Assembly: GCF_004362045.1 (NCBI RefSeq)
Contig: NZ_SNWX01000010.1
Span: 31,515 to 95,514 of the forward strand
DNA: 64,000 bases
Origin: Halanaerobium saccharolyticum
GTDB lineage: Bacteria > Bacillota > Halanaerobiia > Halanaerobiales > Halanaerobiaceae
Direction of reading: 5' to 3'
Part shown: in pieces, positions 18,433-27,470 of the stretch
Layout of the letters: each line of letters begins with the position of its first letter
How positions within the stretch are numbered: position 1 is the first letter of the stretch
Translations under genes and position numbers: made by a program
The notes under the pieces: generated by a model
Told to the model about the DNA's origin: nothing
The model's input: the letters and a program-made list of their open reading frames with translations, nothing else
Database searches by the model: none

Positions 18433-19932
18433 ATGGAAAAACTATTTAATAAATTTAAATACATAATAATTATTTTATTGGCTTTGATAATGATTTATAT
18501 TTTTTCAGGACAATATACAAATGTCAAAGAAGTGGTGGAAGACAAATATAACAGTCGCCAGCAGTTAGTAGAGAAAAATATTCTGCAGACTGTAAATTAT
18601 ATTGATAATGCCTACAAAATTGTAGAGCAGCAGTTAAATCAGGAGATGAGAGAATATTCAGAGCAGATGGTTGCAAAGTACAGAGAAAATCCAGATGTGA
18701 TGGAATGGGATTTATTAGAACTTAAGCAGCAGTTTCCTAGTTATGACATTTATATAATAGATCAGAGTTTAAAAATAATCAAAACTACATACAAAGAAGA
18801 TCTGGGACTTGATTTTTCTAAATTTAGCAGTTTTGCTTCTGTTTTAAGAAATCGAATGCAGGGAAATGAATTTGAAGTTGATCGAATTGATCTGTCAACT
18901 CAGGCCGGAGAAATAAAAAAATACAGTTATATGCCCAGCCCTGATCACCAATATTTATTTGAATTAAGTGTCAGTATTGAAGATCAATATCCATCTTTTC
19001 AGAGTTTAAATCTGTTTAAAGATGCAACTGCTTTAACTTCGGAATATGAGATGGTAGAAGATATTTCTTTTTACAGTGTGGAGCCTTTAAATTATGAGGT
19101 TGCCAAGATTAGAAATAGCAAAAAGCCGTATATAAATCCGGATGTACCAGAATTCGAAGAAGAACTTGCCCGGCAGACGGTTATCAGTAATTCCAGACAG
19201 GAGGCTGCAGCCAAGATAGATGGTGTGAAGTATCACTATCGATTTTTTCCTGCTTTAGTAAGTGAAGGAGAAGGGGAACAGGGATGGAACTCCTATGTAG
19301 TTGGAATTGTTTATAATAAGCAGATAATGCAGAATGAGATTAGCAGTCACCGCCGCTTATTTGCCGTTAATATTGTTTTACTGGCAGCTCTGTTTGCCAG
19401 CTTTATTGCAGTAGTGGTTTATTTATTAAGAAAGTTTGAACACCAGGCCTATCATGATAAATTAACCGGTCTGGCAAATAGAAAGTATTTTGTAGAAAAG
19501 TTTCAGAAATTAAAAGAAAAAGCTGATTTTTCCGGTAAGAATATTGGCCTTGTTTTTATAGATATTGATAGATTTAAGGAAATTAATGATAATTATGGAC
19601 ATGACATAGGAGACAGGGTTTTAGAAAATATTGCCTCCCGCATGGAAAATAATTTGAAAGAAACAGATATTACGGCCAGAATGGGTGGAGATGAATTTGT
19701 GGTTGCCCTCTCCGATTTAGATTCTAAAACCAAAATCATCAAAGTAGCAAAAAGATTAATTAAAGAACTTAAAAACCCACTTATTATTGATGAGAAAGAG
19801 ATTGCGATTAGTGTAAGTGCAGGTGTCAGTTTTTATCCTGATGACAGTCAGGAGTTAGAAAAACTTATTAAAAACGCGGATGCAGCAATGTATAAGGCAA
19901 AAAGAAAAGATAGTGATATAGAAAGTAATTAA
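18433..19932 (+). CDS. Membrane-bound diguanylate cyclase with extracytoplasmic sensor domain
   Basis: Makes cyclic di-GMP. The 499-residue protein has a membrane segment at about 10-28, a 280-residue extracytoplasmic sensor region (Cache-like in layout, about 30-312), a second membrane segment at about 315-338, and a GGDEF domain at about 345-495. The catalytic loop is intact (RMGGDEFVV, GGDEF at 418-422). The product-inhibition site, normally R-x-x-D five residues upstream, reads KETD (409-412), so feedback inhibition may be altered. It follows the pRiA4b-like gene by 14 bases and is followed by a hairpin. The signal sensed is unknown. Confidence 0.88.
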   Translation: MEKLFNKFKYIIIILLALIMIYIFSGQYTNVKEVVEDKYNSRQQLVEKNILQTVNYIDNAYKIVEQQLNQEMREYSEQMVAKYRENPDVMEWDLLELKQQFPSYDIYIIDQSLKIIKTTYKEDLGLDFSKFSSFASVLRNRMQGNEFEVDRIDLSTQAGEIKKYSYMPSPDHQYLFELSVSIEDQYPSFQSLNLFKDATALTSEYEMVEDISFYSVEPLNYEVAKIRNSKKPYINPDVPEFEEELARQTVISNSRQEAAAKIDGVKYHYRFFPALVSEGEGEQGWNSYVVGIVYNKQIMQNEISSHRRLFAVNIVLLAALFASFIAVVVYLLRKFEHQAYHDKLTGLANRKYFVEKFQKLKEKADFSGKNIGLVFIDIDRFKEINDNYGHDIGDRVLENIASRMENNLKETDITARMGGDEFVVALSDLDSKTKIIKVAKRLIKELKNPLIIDEKEIAISVSAGVSFYPDDSQELEKLIKNADAAMYKAKRKDSDIESN

Positions 19933-19956
19933 AATTAATTATTGAAATTATATGGT

Positions 19957-20000
19957 GCAGGGAGTATAAAATATTCTATACTCTCTGCCCATATTTTTTT
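19957..20000 (+). terminator. Terminator after the diguanylate cyclase gene
   Basis: GCAGGGAGTATA pairs with TATACTCTCTGC (stem about 19957-19988), followed after CCATA by a run of T. Confidence 0.7.
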
Positions 20001-20082
20001 GCCTTTTAATTTAAGTATGTTAAAATTTAAATAAGTAAGCTCTAAATCAAAAATTAATCAAGCAAAAATGGGAGGAAAGGAA

Positions 20083-20568
20083 ATGAAGATAACATACGAA
20101 TCAATAGGAGAAATAAGGTCACCATTTATGGCTCCTGAGGGAACTCCTATCCAACCAACGGCTGCAGGAGCTGCTGCAGGAAGAATCGAATTACTACCTG
20201 AATATCAGGAAGGACTAAAGGATCTGGCAGGTTTTTCTCATTTAATATTATTATATCACTGTCATCAGGCTGGAAAAGCTTCTTTGACAGTCAAACCATT
20301 TATGGAGAATAAAGAGCATGGGATTTTTTCAATTAGAGCTCCCAGCCGCCCCAATTCAATTGGTCTTTCGATTGTTCAACTGGAAAAAATCGAAGCTAAT
20401 ATTTTATATATTAAAGATGTTGATATACTGGATAAAACCCCTCTGCTGGATATTAAGCCCTATGTACCGGAATTTGATAGAAGAGATGAGGTTAAAATCG
20501 GCTGGATGGAAGCAAATATCAATAAACTTTCTTCTGTTAAAGATGATGGCAGATTTGCTGATAACTAA
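20083..20568 (+). CDS. trmO: TsaA/TrmO-family tRNA methyltransferase
   Basis: TrmO proteins (older names YaeB, TsaA) are single-domain S-adenosylmethionine enzymes that N-methylate t6A37 of certain tRNAs. The 161-residue protein shows the family hallmarks IGEIRSPF, DLAGFSHLILLYHCH, FSIRAPSRPNSIGLS and LDIKPYVPEFD. I chose ATG 20083, right after the strong site GGAGGAAAGG. The in-frame ATG at 20068 precedes that site. Some anaerobe TsaA-like proteins may have other substrates, so the tRNA target is a family inference. The next gene is a radical-SAM enzyme 97 bases on. Confidence 0.8.
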   Translation: MKITYESIGEIRSPFMAPEGTPIQPTAAGAAAGRIELLPEYQEGLKDLAGFSHLILLYHCHQAGKASLTVKPFMENKEHGIFSIRAPSRPNSIGLSIVQLEKIEANILYIKDVDILDKTPLLDIKPYVPEFDRRDEVKIGWMEANINKLSSVKDDGRFADN

Positions 20569-20665
20569 AATTTGATTTTATCCAGATATTTCTGTAGCTT
20601 AGAGTAAGGAAGAAGTAGATGGAGCAAAAATTAAATGATTATATTTTGTTAGGAGTTTAAAAGAT

Positions 20666-21898
20666 ATGAATAAATATTTTAATGTCATGGCATTTCCAGC
20701 TGGACCAATCTGCAATTTAGACTGTGATTACTGCTATTATCTAAATAAAACAGAACTATATCCAGAAGAGAATAACTTTCAGATGACCGAAGAAATATTA
20801 GAGAAATATATTAAACAATATATAGAATCTCAGCCGGGTCCAATGGTGAATTTTGGCTGGCAGGGAGGAGAGCCTACCTTGAGAGGACTCGATTTCTTCA
20901 AAAAAGCAGTAAAACTACAGAAAAAGCATGCGCCTGAGGGCTGGAAGATAGAAAATTCAATCCAGACCAATGCAGTTTTAATTGATGATCAGTGGGCAAA
21001 ATTTTTAAAAAAGAATAATTTTTTGGTAGGAGTAAGTCTAGATGGGCCAGCAGAGCTGCATAATAAATATAGAAAAGATAAAAATGGAGAAACAACTCAT
21101 CAAAAAGTTATGGCTGGGCTGGAAAAACTAAAAAAATATAAGGTGGAATATAATATTCTGGCAGTAGTAAATGAAGCTAATGCTAAAAAACCGGAAGAGG
21201 TTTATCAATTTTTCAAAAGAATTGAAGCTGATTTTATGCAGTTTATCCCTATTGTTGAGCAGGATAATGAAGGAGATATAATATCTCGATCGGTGGATTC
21301 AAAAGAGTACGGCAAATTTTTAATTGGGGTATTTAACCAGTGGCTCAATGATCTGGGAGATATTTATGTCCAGATTTTTGAAGAAGCTTTATCAGCCTGG
21401 GCAGGGTTTGGAGCAAATCTCTGTGTGTTCAGTAAGGAATGTGGTAAGGCTTCAGTAATGGAGTATAATGGAGATTTGTATTCCTGTGATCATTATGTTG
21501 AATCGGAGCACAGACTGGGTAATGTTAATGAAATTGATATTTTAGAGATGATGGACTCTAAACAGCAGCAGAAATTTGGTAGAGCAAAGCGAGAGCAGTT
21601 AAACCCAAAATGTTTAGAATGTAGATATTTATTTTTCTGTCATGGCGGCTGCCCTAAAAACAGAATTATAAATACAGGAGATGAGTACAAACTGAATTAT
21701 CTCTGTGAGGGATATAAGCTGTTTTTTGATTATATTGAGCCCTTTATGAGAAAGTTAGCTCAGATGGTCCAGCAGAGGAAGTCTCCAATTTTAATGCGAA
21801 AAGAAATGCAGAAGCTTTACAGAGAAAAATGGGATGTCTGCAGGAATGATAGCTGTCCCTGTGGAAGTGGTAAGAAATATAAAAAGTGCTGTTTATAA
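20666..21898 (+). CDS. Anaerobic sulfatase-maturating enzyme (radical SAM/SPASM)
   Basis: Oxidises an active-site Cys or Ser of sulfatases to formylglycine without oxygen. The 410-residue protein has the radical-SAM cluster Cys16, Cys20, Cys23 (GPICNLDCDYCYYLNK) and GWQGGEPTLRG. A C-terminal SPASM region holds two more clusters (CGKASVMEYNGDLYSCDHYV and NPKCLECRYLFFCHGGCPKN). The extreme C terminus is a SEC-C zinc motif (CPCGSGKKYKKCC), as in many enzymes of this family. No sulfatase gene lies in the window, so its partner is elsewhere. Some relatives mature other peptides. Confidence 0.85.
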   Translation: MNKYFNVMAFPAGPICNLDCDYCYYLNKTELYPEENNFQMTEEILEKYIKQYIESQPGPMVNFGWQGGEPTLRGLDFFKKAVKLQKKHAPEGWKIENSIQTNAVLIDDQWAKFLKKNNFLVGVSLDGPAELHNKYRKDKNGETTHQKVMAGLEKLKKYKVEYNILAVVNEANAKKPEEVYQFFKRIEADFMQFIPIVEQDNEGDIISRSVDSKEYGKFLIGVFNQWLNDLGDIYVQIFEEALSAWAGFGANLCVFSKECGKASVMEYNGDLYSCDHYVESEHRLGNVNEIDILEMMDSKQQQKFGRAKREQLNPKCLECRYLFFCHGGCPKNRIINTGDEYKLNYLCEGYKLFFDYIEPFMRKLAQMVQQRKSPILMRKEMQKLYREKWDVCRNDSCPCGSGKKYKKCCL

Positions 21899-22021
21899 AA
21901 TTAGTTCAAAGATTTAGCTTAGGATTGTAGTTTGTTTACTTTCTTTATTAATTTAATCCTATATAATGTAGCTACAAATACATCTAATAACTTTATAAGA
22001 CAATAAGAAAGGATGATATTT

Positions 22022-22114
22022 ATGAAGAAAGTAGTTAAAAAAGCAGCCGGAGCTGGTGCAGTAGTGGGAACTGCTGTAGCCTATGGCTCACTGTTAGTTA
22101 ACACCTGGTCCTAA
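22022..22114 (+). CDS. 30-residue membrane peptide, unknown function
   Basis: A short frame (MKKVVKKAAGAGAVVGTAV...) with a basic start KKVVKK, a single hydrophobic Gly/Ala/Val segment of about 18 residues, and the end NTWS. It has a good ribosome site (AAGGATGAT), a TATAAT at 21962-21967 upstream, and its own hairpin terminator 30 bases later. A transcription unit made for so small a frame suggests a real gene. It could be a small membrane peptide of toxin or regulatory type. I do not recognise a family. Confidence 0.5.
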   Translation: MKKVVKKAAGAGAVVGTAVAYGSLLVNTWS

Positions 22115-22144
22115 AAGTTAATTAATGTAATTAAAAGTCATTAT

Positions 22145-22199
22145 GCCCCTCAAAATAATTTTAGTCTTATTAAAAAATTATTAAGAGGGGAATTTTTTT
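22145..22199 (+). terminator. Terminator after the small membrane peptide
   Basis: CCCCTC (22146-22151) pairs with GAGGGG (22185-22190), with AT-rich pairing inside (AATAATT with AATTATT), followed by a run of seven T. Confidence 0.75.
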
Positions 22200-22228
22200 G
22201 TGAAGAAACACTTTGCAAATGGTGAAAA

Positions 22229-23044
22229 TTATTTATCTAAAACTTCATTCATGCTTCCACTGCGATAGCCCTCTAAATCAAGAGTTATATATGTATAACC
22301 AATATCTTTTAATTTATTAACTATTTTATCTTTCTTTTTTAACATTAAGGGAAGGTCCTCGGGCAGTACCTCAATTCTTGCAGTGTTTTGATCATGATGC
22401 CTGACTCTAAATTGACTAATTTCCTGATTACGCATAAATCTTTCTGCCTGATCTACCATTTCGAGTTTTTCCACAGTAATTTGATCACCATAGGGAAAAC
22501 GAGAGGAAAGACAGGCAAAAGCCGGCTTATTCCAGGTTGGTAAATTGTATTCTTTAGATAAAGCCCTGATGTCATCTTTTGTCATTTCTGCTTCTTTGAG
22601 AGGACTTTTTACTTCCATTTCTCTGGCCGCCTGCATACCCGGTCGATAATCATGAAGATGATCATCATAATTTGAGCCGTCCAAAACATAATTATATCCT
22701 TTTTGTTCAGCCACTTTTATAACTTCTGAAAAAAGCTCTTTTTTGCAGTAATAACACCTTTTTTGATCATTTTTTACAAAGTTTTCATTATCCAATTCTG
22801 TGGTGTGAATTAAATGATGTTCAGCTCCGATCTTAAGAGCAAGTTTTTTTGCTTCTTTTTCCTCTTCCGACGGATAGGTTTCTGCACAGGATGTTACAGC
22901 AAGTACATTTTCCTTTCCCAGGACTTCTACAGCTGTCTTTAATAAAAAAGTGCTATCTACTCCTCCAGAGAAGGCAACAGCAGCTGATTCCAGTTCTCTT
23001 AGTATTTTTTTTAGTTTCAAAAATTTATCTTCTAAATTCTCCAA
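22229..23044 (-). CDS. larE: LarE-type ATP-dependent sulfur transferase
   Basis: LarE adenylates and sulfurates the pyridinium precursor of the nickel-pincer cofactor of lactate racemase. The 271-residue protein has the PP-loop SGGVDS (26-31). It carries Cys97 and Cys100 (RCYYCKK) and Cys178 (PAFACLSSRFPYG). Single-Cys LarE proteins sacrifice that cysteine, while three-Cys forms are reported to hold a [4Fe-4S] cluster; this one has the three-Cys pattern. larB, larC and larA are not in the window, so it may serve a distant lar set or another sulfuration. It is a single gene on the minus strand. Confidence 0.85.
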   Translation of the reverse strand: MENLEDKFLKLKKILRELESAAVAFSGGVDSTFLLKTAVEVLGKENVLAVTSCAETYPSEEEKEAKKLALKIGAEHHLIHTTELDNENFVKNDQKRCYYCKKELFSEVIKVAEQKGYNYVLDGSNYDDHLHDYRPGMQAAREMEVKSPLKEAEMTKDDIRALSKEYNLPTWNKPAFACLSSRFPYGDQITVEKLEMVDQAERFMRNQEISQFRVRHHDQNTARIEVLPEDLPLMLKKKDKIVNKLKDIGYTYITLDLEGYRSGSMNEVLDK

Positions 23045-23297
23045 ATTTAATAACCTCCCGCAAAATACTTTCTTTTAATTTTTTCAGTCATCTTTTAGGC
23101 AAAACCGAATAAATCGATAGAGATTAAAGTAAAGATATCATATTTAAACTGATTTTGTCAAAAAAATGATCGATTTAACTAGATAAAATGAGTCCATTCC
23201 TCAGCAATTCTGCAGAAACTTCTCAAAAAGCAGGGGAATTAATTTTTATCTTTAATTATGAATTAACAGCTTAAAAATAGAGGAAGGGGTAAAACTT

Positions 23298-24257
23298 ATG
23301 AAAACTGTAATTATTGGTGGAAGTGGTCATATTGGTTCCTATTTGGTGCCAGAGTTAGTTAAAGCCGGACACCAAGTTGTAAATGTTTCTCGTGGTCAGA
23401 GTCAGCCTTATGTTAATGATAAAGCCTGGAATAAGGTTGAACAGGTAAAGATGGATCGGGATCAAAAAGCTGACTTTGCAGAAAAGATTGCAGCGATGAA
23501 TGCCGATATTGTTGTTGACTTAATTAATTTTAAGCTCAAAGATACTAAAAAAATGGTAGATGTTTTAAAGGATACAAAGTTATCACATTATTTATTTTGT
23601 TCTTCTATCTGGGCCCATGGCAGAACTGAGTTATTAGCAGCTGATCCAAATACAATCAAAAAAGAAGCCCTGGATGATTATGGATTAAATAAATTTCAGA
23701 GTGAACAGTATTTAAAAGAAGAGTATCGTAGAAATGATTTCCCAGCAACAATTATTATGCCCGGACAAATTTCAGGGCCAGGCTGGTTAATTATCAGTCC
23801 TTTTGGCAATATAGATCCTGAAGTATTTGAAAAGATCGGACAGGGAGAAAAGATATACCTGCCCAACTTTGGCATGGAAACCCTGCATCATGTCCATGCT
23901 GCTGATGTTGCCCAGATGTTTTTTAAAGCTATTGAGCACCGAAATCAGGCATTAGGTGAAAGTTTCCATGCAGTTGCTGAGGATTCCTTTACTTTATATG
24001 GTTATGCAAAGGCAATGTATGAATTCTTTGATCAGGATCCAGATATTGAATTTTTAGACTGGAAAAAATGGTGTGATTATATAGATGATCAAGAACAGAC
24101 TGAACAGAGTTATTATCATCTTGCCAGAAGTGGGTTTTTCTCAATTGAAAATGCTAAAAAACTGATCAACTATCAGCCTCAGTATTCCACCCGGGAAACC
24201 GTTGAAATAAGTATTAAAAGCTATCTTGAAAGAGATGTTATAAAAATCGAGAAATAA
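23298..24257 (+). CDS. NAD-dependent epimerase/dehydratase family protein
   Basis: A 319-residue short-chain dehydrogenase-like protein with an N-terminal Rossmann motif (VIIGGSGHIGSYLVPELVKAGH, GGxGxIG). Residues about 60-120 contain DLINFKLKDTKKMVD and FCSSIWAHGR, where the usual Ser/Tyr/Lys triad is not plainly preserved. It is closer to atypical extended SDR or isoflavone-reductase-like proteins than to a classical sugar epimerase. The C-terminal region (FHAVAEDSFTLYGYAKAMYEFF) resembles sugar-nucleotide or unknown-substrate relatives. It stands alone, with a good site (GGAAGGGG). The substrate is unknown. Confidence 0.72.
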   Translation: MKTVIIGGSGHIGSYLVPELVKAGHQVVNVSRGQSQPYVNDKAWNKVEQVKMDRDQKADFAEKIAAMNADIVVDLINFKLKDTKKMVDVLKDTKLSHYLFCSSIWAHGRTELLAADPNTIKKEALDDYGLNKFQSEQYLKEEYRRNDFPATIIMPGQISGPGWLIISPFGNIDPEVFEKIGQGEKIYLPNFGMETLHHVHAADVAQMFFKAIEHRNQALGESFHAVAEDSFTLYGYAKAMYEFFDQDPDIEFLDWKKWCDYIDDQEQTEQSYYHLARSGFFSIENAKKLINYQPQYSTRETVEISIKSYLERDVIKIEK

Positions 24258-24444
24258 AGGTTAAAGATGAGCTGGCTGACCTGATTCGTTATTTTATTTT
24301 TATCAGATTGAGACGCTGGTTCTGGAAGTTAAGCAGCCTTCTTTATTTTAAAATGATGATTAATGATTATTTTTTAAACTTTCATTTAAGTTATTGATAA
24401 TATATAATATAGTTAAGCATTAAAGAAAAAGGAGGCTGCTTACA

Positions 24445-26139
24445 ATGGCCAGAATTCCATATGGCGTCAGTAGTTTTTCGCGTCTACAAAAAGAAAACTA
24501 TATCTATATTGATAAAACAAAACATATTGAAACCCTGGAAAGTTATGGTGAACCATATATATTCTTTTTAAGACCGAGGAGATTTGGTAAGACACTTTTC
24601 CTATCAACCTTAGAGAACTATTATGATATTCAGGAAAAAGAAAACTTTGATCAGCTTTTTGGAGATTTATATATTGGCCAGAATAAGACCGAGCTTGCCA
24701 ACAACTATTATATACTTAAATTTGATTTTTCTGGTGTTGAAACTTCAGAGCCAGAAAAGATATATGATAATTTTAACCATTTAATTTTGGAAGCTATCAA
24801 TACTTTTATTAATAAATATCAAATTGAAGTTGATTATCGAGAAGCACCGGGGAGTGCAATAGCTACTCTATCAAGTTTTTTAGAAGCAGTACAATATGAA
24901 ATTGATAATAAAATATATCTTTTAATAGATGAGTACGATCACTTTGCCAATGAAATTTTAAGTTTTACCTCAATAGATAAATTTGAAGATACAGTTAGCA
25001 AACAGGGATTTTTGCGTAAATTTTTTGAAGTTATAAAAAAGAAAACAGGTTCAATAATTGATCGCCTTTTCGTTACGGGTGTCAGCCCGATTACCTTAGA
25101 CAGTATGACCAGTGGTTTTAACATAGCTAAAAATAAGACTATGGACAGTAATTTAAATACAATGATGGGCTTTACTGAAAAAGAAGCTCGCTATTTAATC
25201 GAAAAATCTCTACCTGATTATGATCTTGATTCAATGCTGCAGAGGTTAAAAGAATATTATGATGGCTATTTATTTACACCTCGAGCTAATGAACGAGTTT
25301 TTAATACAGATATGCTATTATATTATGTCAGTGAATATTTAATTGACAATACTGAGCCTTCAGAGCTGATTGACAGCAATATATCCAGTGATTACTCAAA
25401 ACTGCAGAATCTTTTCAGTCTCAAAGATAGAAAACAAAATTATGAAATCTTAGAAGATATTCTGGCCGGGAATGATCAGAGGGGTAAGGTAACAGTAGAA
25501 TTTAATCTGCAGCGGAGATTTACCAAAAAGGATTTTTTATCTTTATTGTTTTACCTGGGATTTTTAACCATTGACCGGGAAGAGGATGGCTTTATCTATT
25601 TTAGAGTTCCCAATTATGCGGTTAAGGAAATCTATTTTGATTATTTTAATTCCATAATTAGCGAAGAAACTTCATTTGATTCCCTCGAAATTGAGGCGTC
25701 AGTTGTAGAAATTCTAAAAAATGGAGATATCAATCCGTTTATTGAGAAAGTCGAAGCCACTCTGGCTGCTCTCTCCAATCGAGATTATATTAAATTTGAT
25801 GAAAAATATATTAAGATTTTAATTTTTTCCTATCTAAATCTAACCCAACTTTCGATAGTCAAAAGTGAGTATGAGGTAGCAGAAGGATATCTGGATTTAG
25901 CTTTGCTGAGAAGAAATAAGGGAAAAGGTAATTATGATGCTCTAATCGAGCTTAAATATATTAAAGCTGCGGATTATAAAGAAAAAGGAGAAGCTTTAGT
26001 TGAGCAAAAATTAAACGAGGCTTCGGAACAGCTGGCGCGTTACAGCAGAGCAGTAGAGTTTAAAGATAGAAAAGATCTAAAAAAATGGGCCCTGATCTTT
26101 GCCGGTACGGATGCAGCTGCCGTAGAAGAAATTGAATAA
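24445..26139 (+). CDS. AAA-ATPase-like / PD-(D/E)XK nuclease family protein
   Basis: A 564-residue protein of a family found in many copies in anaerobes. The N-terminal AAA-ATPase-like domain (about 5-290) starts RIPYGVSSFSRLQKENYIYIDKT and has a shortened P-loop FLRPRRFGKTLFLS and a Walker B-like LLIDEYDHF. The C-terminal part (about 440-555) is a PD-(D/E)XK-type nuclease domain: GYLDLALLRRN ... ALIELKYIKA supplies the acidic and E-x-K residues. Function is not established, though roles in mobile-element or defence biology are often suggested. It has its own AGGAGG site and shares a convergent terminator with the next, opposite gene. Confidence 0.82.
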   Translation: MARIPYGVSSFSRLQKENYIYIDKTKHIETLESYGEPYIFFLRPRRFGKTLFLSTLENYYDIQEKENFDQLFGDLYIGQNKTELANNYYILKFDFSGVETSEPEKIYDNFNHLILEAINTFINKYQIEVDYREAPGSAIATLSSFLEAVQYEIDNKIYLLIDEYDHFANEILSFTSIDKFEDTVSKQGFLRKFFEVIKKKTGSIIDRLFVTGVSPITLDSMTSGFNIAKNKTMDSNLNTMMGFTEKEARYLIEKSLPDYDLDSMLQRLKEYYDGYLFTPRANERVFNTDMLLYYVSEYLIDNTEPSELIDSNISSDYSKLQNLFSLKDRKQNYEILEDILAGNDQRGKVTVEFNLQRRFTKKDFLSLLFYLGFLTIDREEDGFIYFRVPNYAVKEIYFDYFNSIISEETSFDSLEIEASVVEILKNGDINPFIEKVEATLAALSNRDYIKFDEKYIKILIFSYLNLTQLSIVKSEYEVAEGYLDLALLRRNKGKGNYDALIELKYIKAADYKEKGEALVEQKLNEASEQLARYSRAVEFKDRKDLKKWALIFAGTDAAAVEEIE

Positions 26140-26146
26140 AAAATTT

Positions 26147-26197
26147 AGCCTTCTTTTTAGTTATGTTTCAAATCATAACTTCCAAGAAGGCTTTTTA
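26147..26197. terminator. Bidirectional terminator between convergent genes
   Basis: AGCCTTCTT (26147-26155) pairs with AAGAAGGCT (26184-26192). It has T on the right and A-rich DNA on the left, so it can stop both the plus-strand ATPase gene and the minus-strand gene that ends at 26202. Confidence 0.75.
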
Positions 26198-26201
26198 GAT
26201 A

Positions 26202-27335
26202 TTAAAGCACATTCCCCGCGAAATATTCAACTGCCTGAATCACGGCCATTTTCTTAACTTTATTATCATTAATTTTTTCTGATTTATAAAGTCCCAGGGC
26301 ACAGTAGAGACCGGTATAATAATGTGGATTCCAGCCCGGGTTATAATATTCGGCAAAAAGTCGGTAAAGGTAGCTGGTAGTATCCTTAAAGTTATTTTCT
26401 AAATTGTAAAAGAGAAAAGTCAAATTCTCTTGATAACTTTCCAGAGAAAAATCATCTTTAAACTGCTGATAAGTTTCTGCAATTTTAGTTTCTTCTTTAT
26501 TAGCTTCAGCAATCTCCAGTCTTTTTTGTTCAATTGATTTACTGCCAAAATAATCTTCTAAAATGCTGTAGGGAGGAAGCTCCTGATAAAATGAGCTATC
26601 TTCCAGCATAAAAAAGGTGTAATAAGTTATCATGTGGTGCAGGTTAACTATGCCGCTGCCGGAAGCTGCTCTTAAACCCAGTTCTTCGAGCTTCTCTGAA
26701 GCTGGTTTTTGGCGTTTTACTTGATCAGAATTATATTTACCCCGGTAGCTGTAGCGGCAGAGATACATAACATAACTTAAAACTCCTGTTGCTGCCACAT
26801 CTTTGTGATGATTAACCAGATCTCTTATAACCGGGAAGAAACAGCTTACACTGTGTCCCAGGCTGTCTGGAATCCTTTCCAGACCGAGATTAAGTAGATA
26901 TTTTTTTAACTGTTCCGGCTGCTTTTCCAGAATTCCAAGAGCATAATAAAATGCATTATGGCTATTCCCATTATTTATTTCTTCGCCCAGTTTATTATAG
27001 GTTTTTTGATTTATTTCACCTTCTTTATAACCGCTGCCGTCCGCTTCAAGATTAATAAAATGTCTTTCCGATAAGCCGAGCAGGACAACCCTGGCAATCT
27101 CCAGTTCGGATTCTCTGGAAAAATAATTTTTCTGAGAAAGTTCCCTCAAAAAAAGACTCATTTTGACAAAATGAAAAGATCCATAGCGCAGGCTGCATTC
27201 CATCAGCATTAATGGTAGTAAATCTTCAATTAATGAGGTCAGCGAAAAACTGTTGTTAGTTTCTAATTCTTTGAGGTATTTTTTAACCTCCTGCTGGTTG
27301 TGATTAATTATCGCTTTTTTGAGTTGGGAATCCAT
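26202..27335 (-). CDS. Conserved-looking protein of unknown function
   Basis: A 377-residue cytoplasmic protein without a signal peptide or membrane segment. It looks almost entirely helical, with repeated Leu/Glu/Lys-rich blocks. Conserved-looking histidine-containing stretches occur along it: LGHSVSCFFPVIRDLVNHHKD, GIVNLHHMITYYTFFMLED and WNPHYYTGLYCALGLY. The pattern of a helical bundle with spaced histidines recalls questin-oxidase-like proteins, but I cannot support that assignment. It has a clear ribosome site (AAGGAGTGAG) and shares the terminator at 26147. It is separate from both neighbours. Confidence 0.6.
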   Translation of the reverse strand: MDSQLKKAIINHNQQEVKKYLKELETNNSFSLTSLIEDLLPLMLMECSLRYGSFHFVKMSLFLRELSQKNYFSRESELEIARVVLLGLSERHFINLEADGSGYKEGEINQKTYNKLGEEINNGNSHNAFYYALGILEKQPEQLKKYLLNLGLERIPDSLGHSVSCFFPVIRDLVNHHKDVAATGVLSYVMYLCRYSYRGKYNSDQVKRQKPASEKLEELGLRAASGSGIVNLHHMITYYTFFMLEDSSFYQELPPYSILEDYFGSKSIEQKRLEIAEANKEETKIAETYQQFKDDFSLESYQENLTFLFYNLENNFKDTTSYLYRLFAEYYNPGWNPHYYTGLYCALGLYKSEKINDNKVKKMAVIQAVEYFAGNVL

Positions 27336-27470
27336 TGTTTTCTCACTCCTTATGATAATTAGTTTTTAATTTCCTATTCATATTCTATCATATCTAAACC
27401 AGAGATAAAATGCCCAACTCTTTAAGCATTAGAATTGTTTACTGTCATTAAAATTTACATTAGATTGGAA

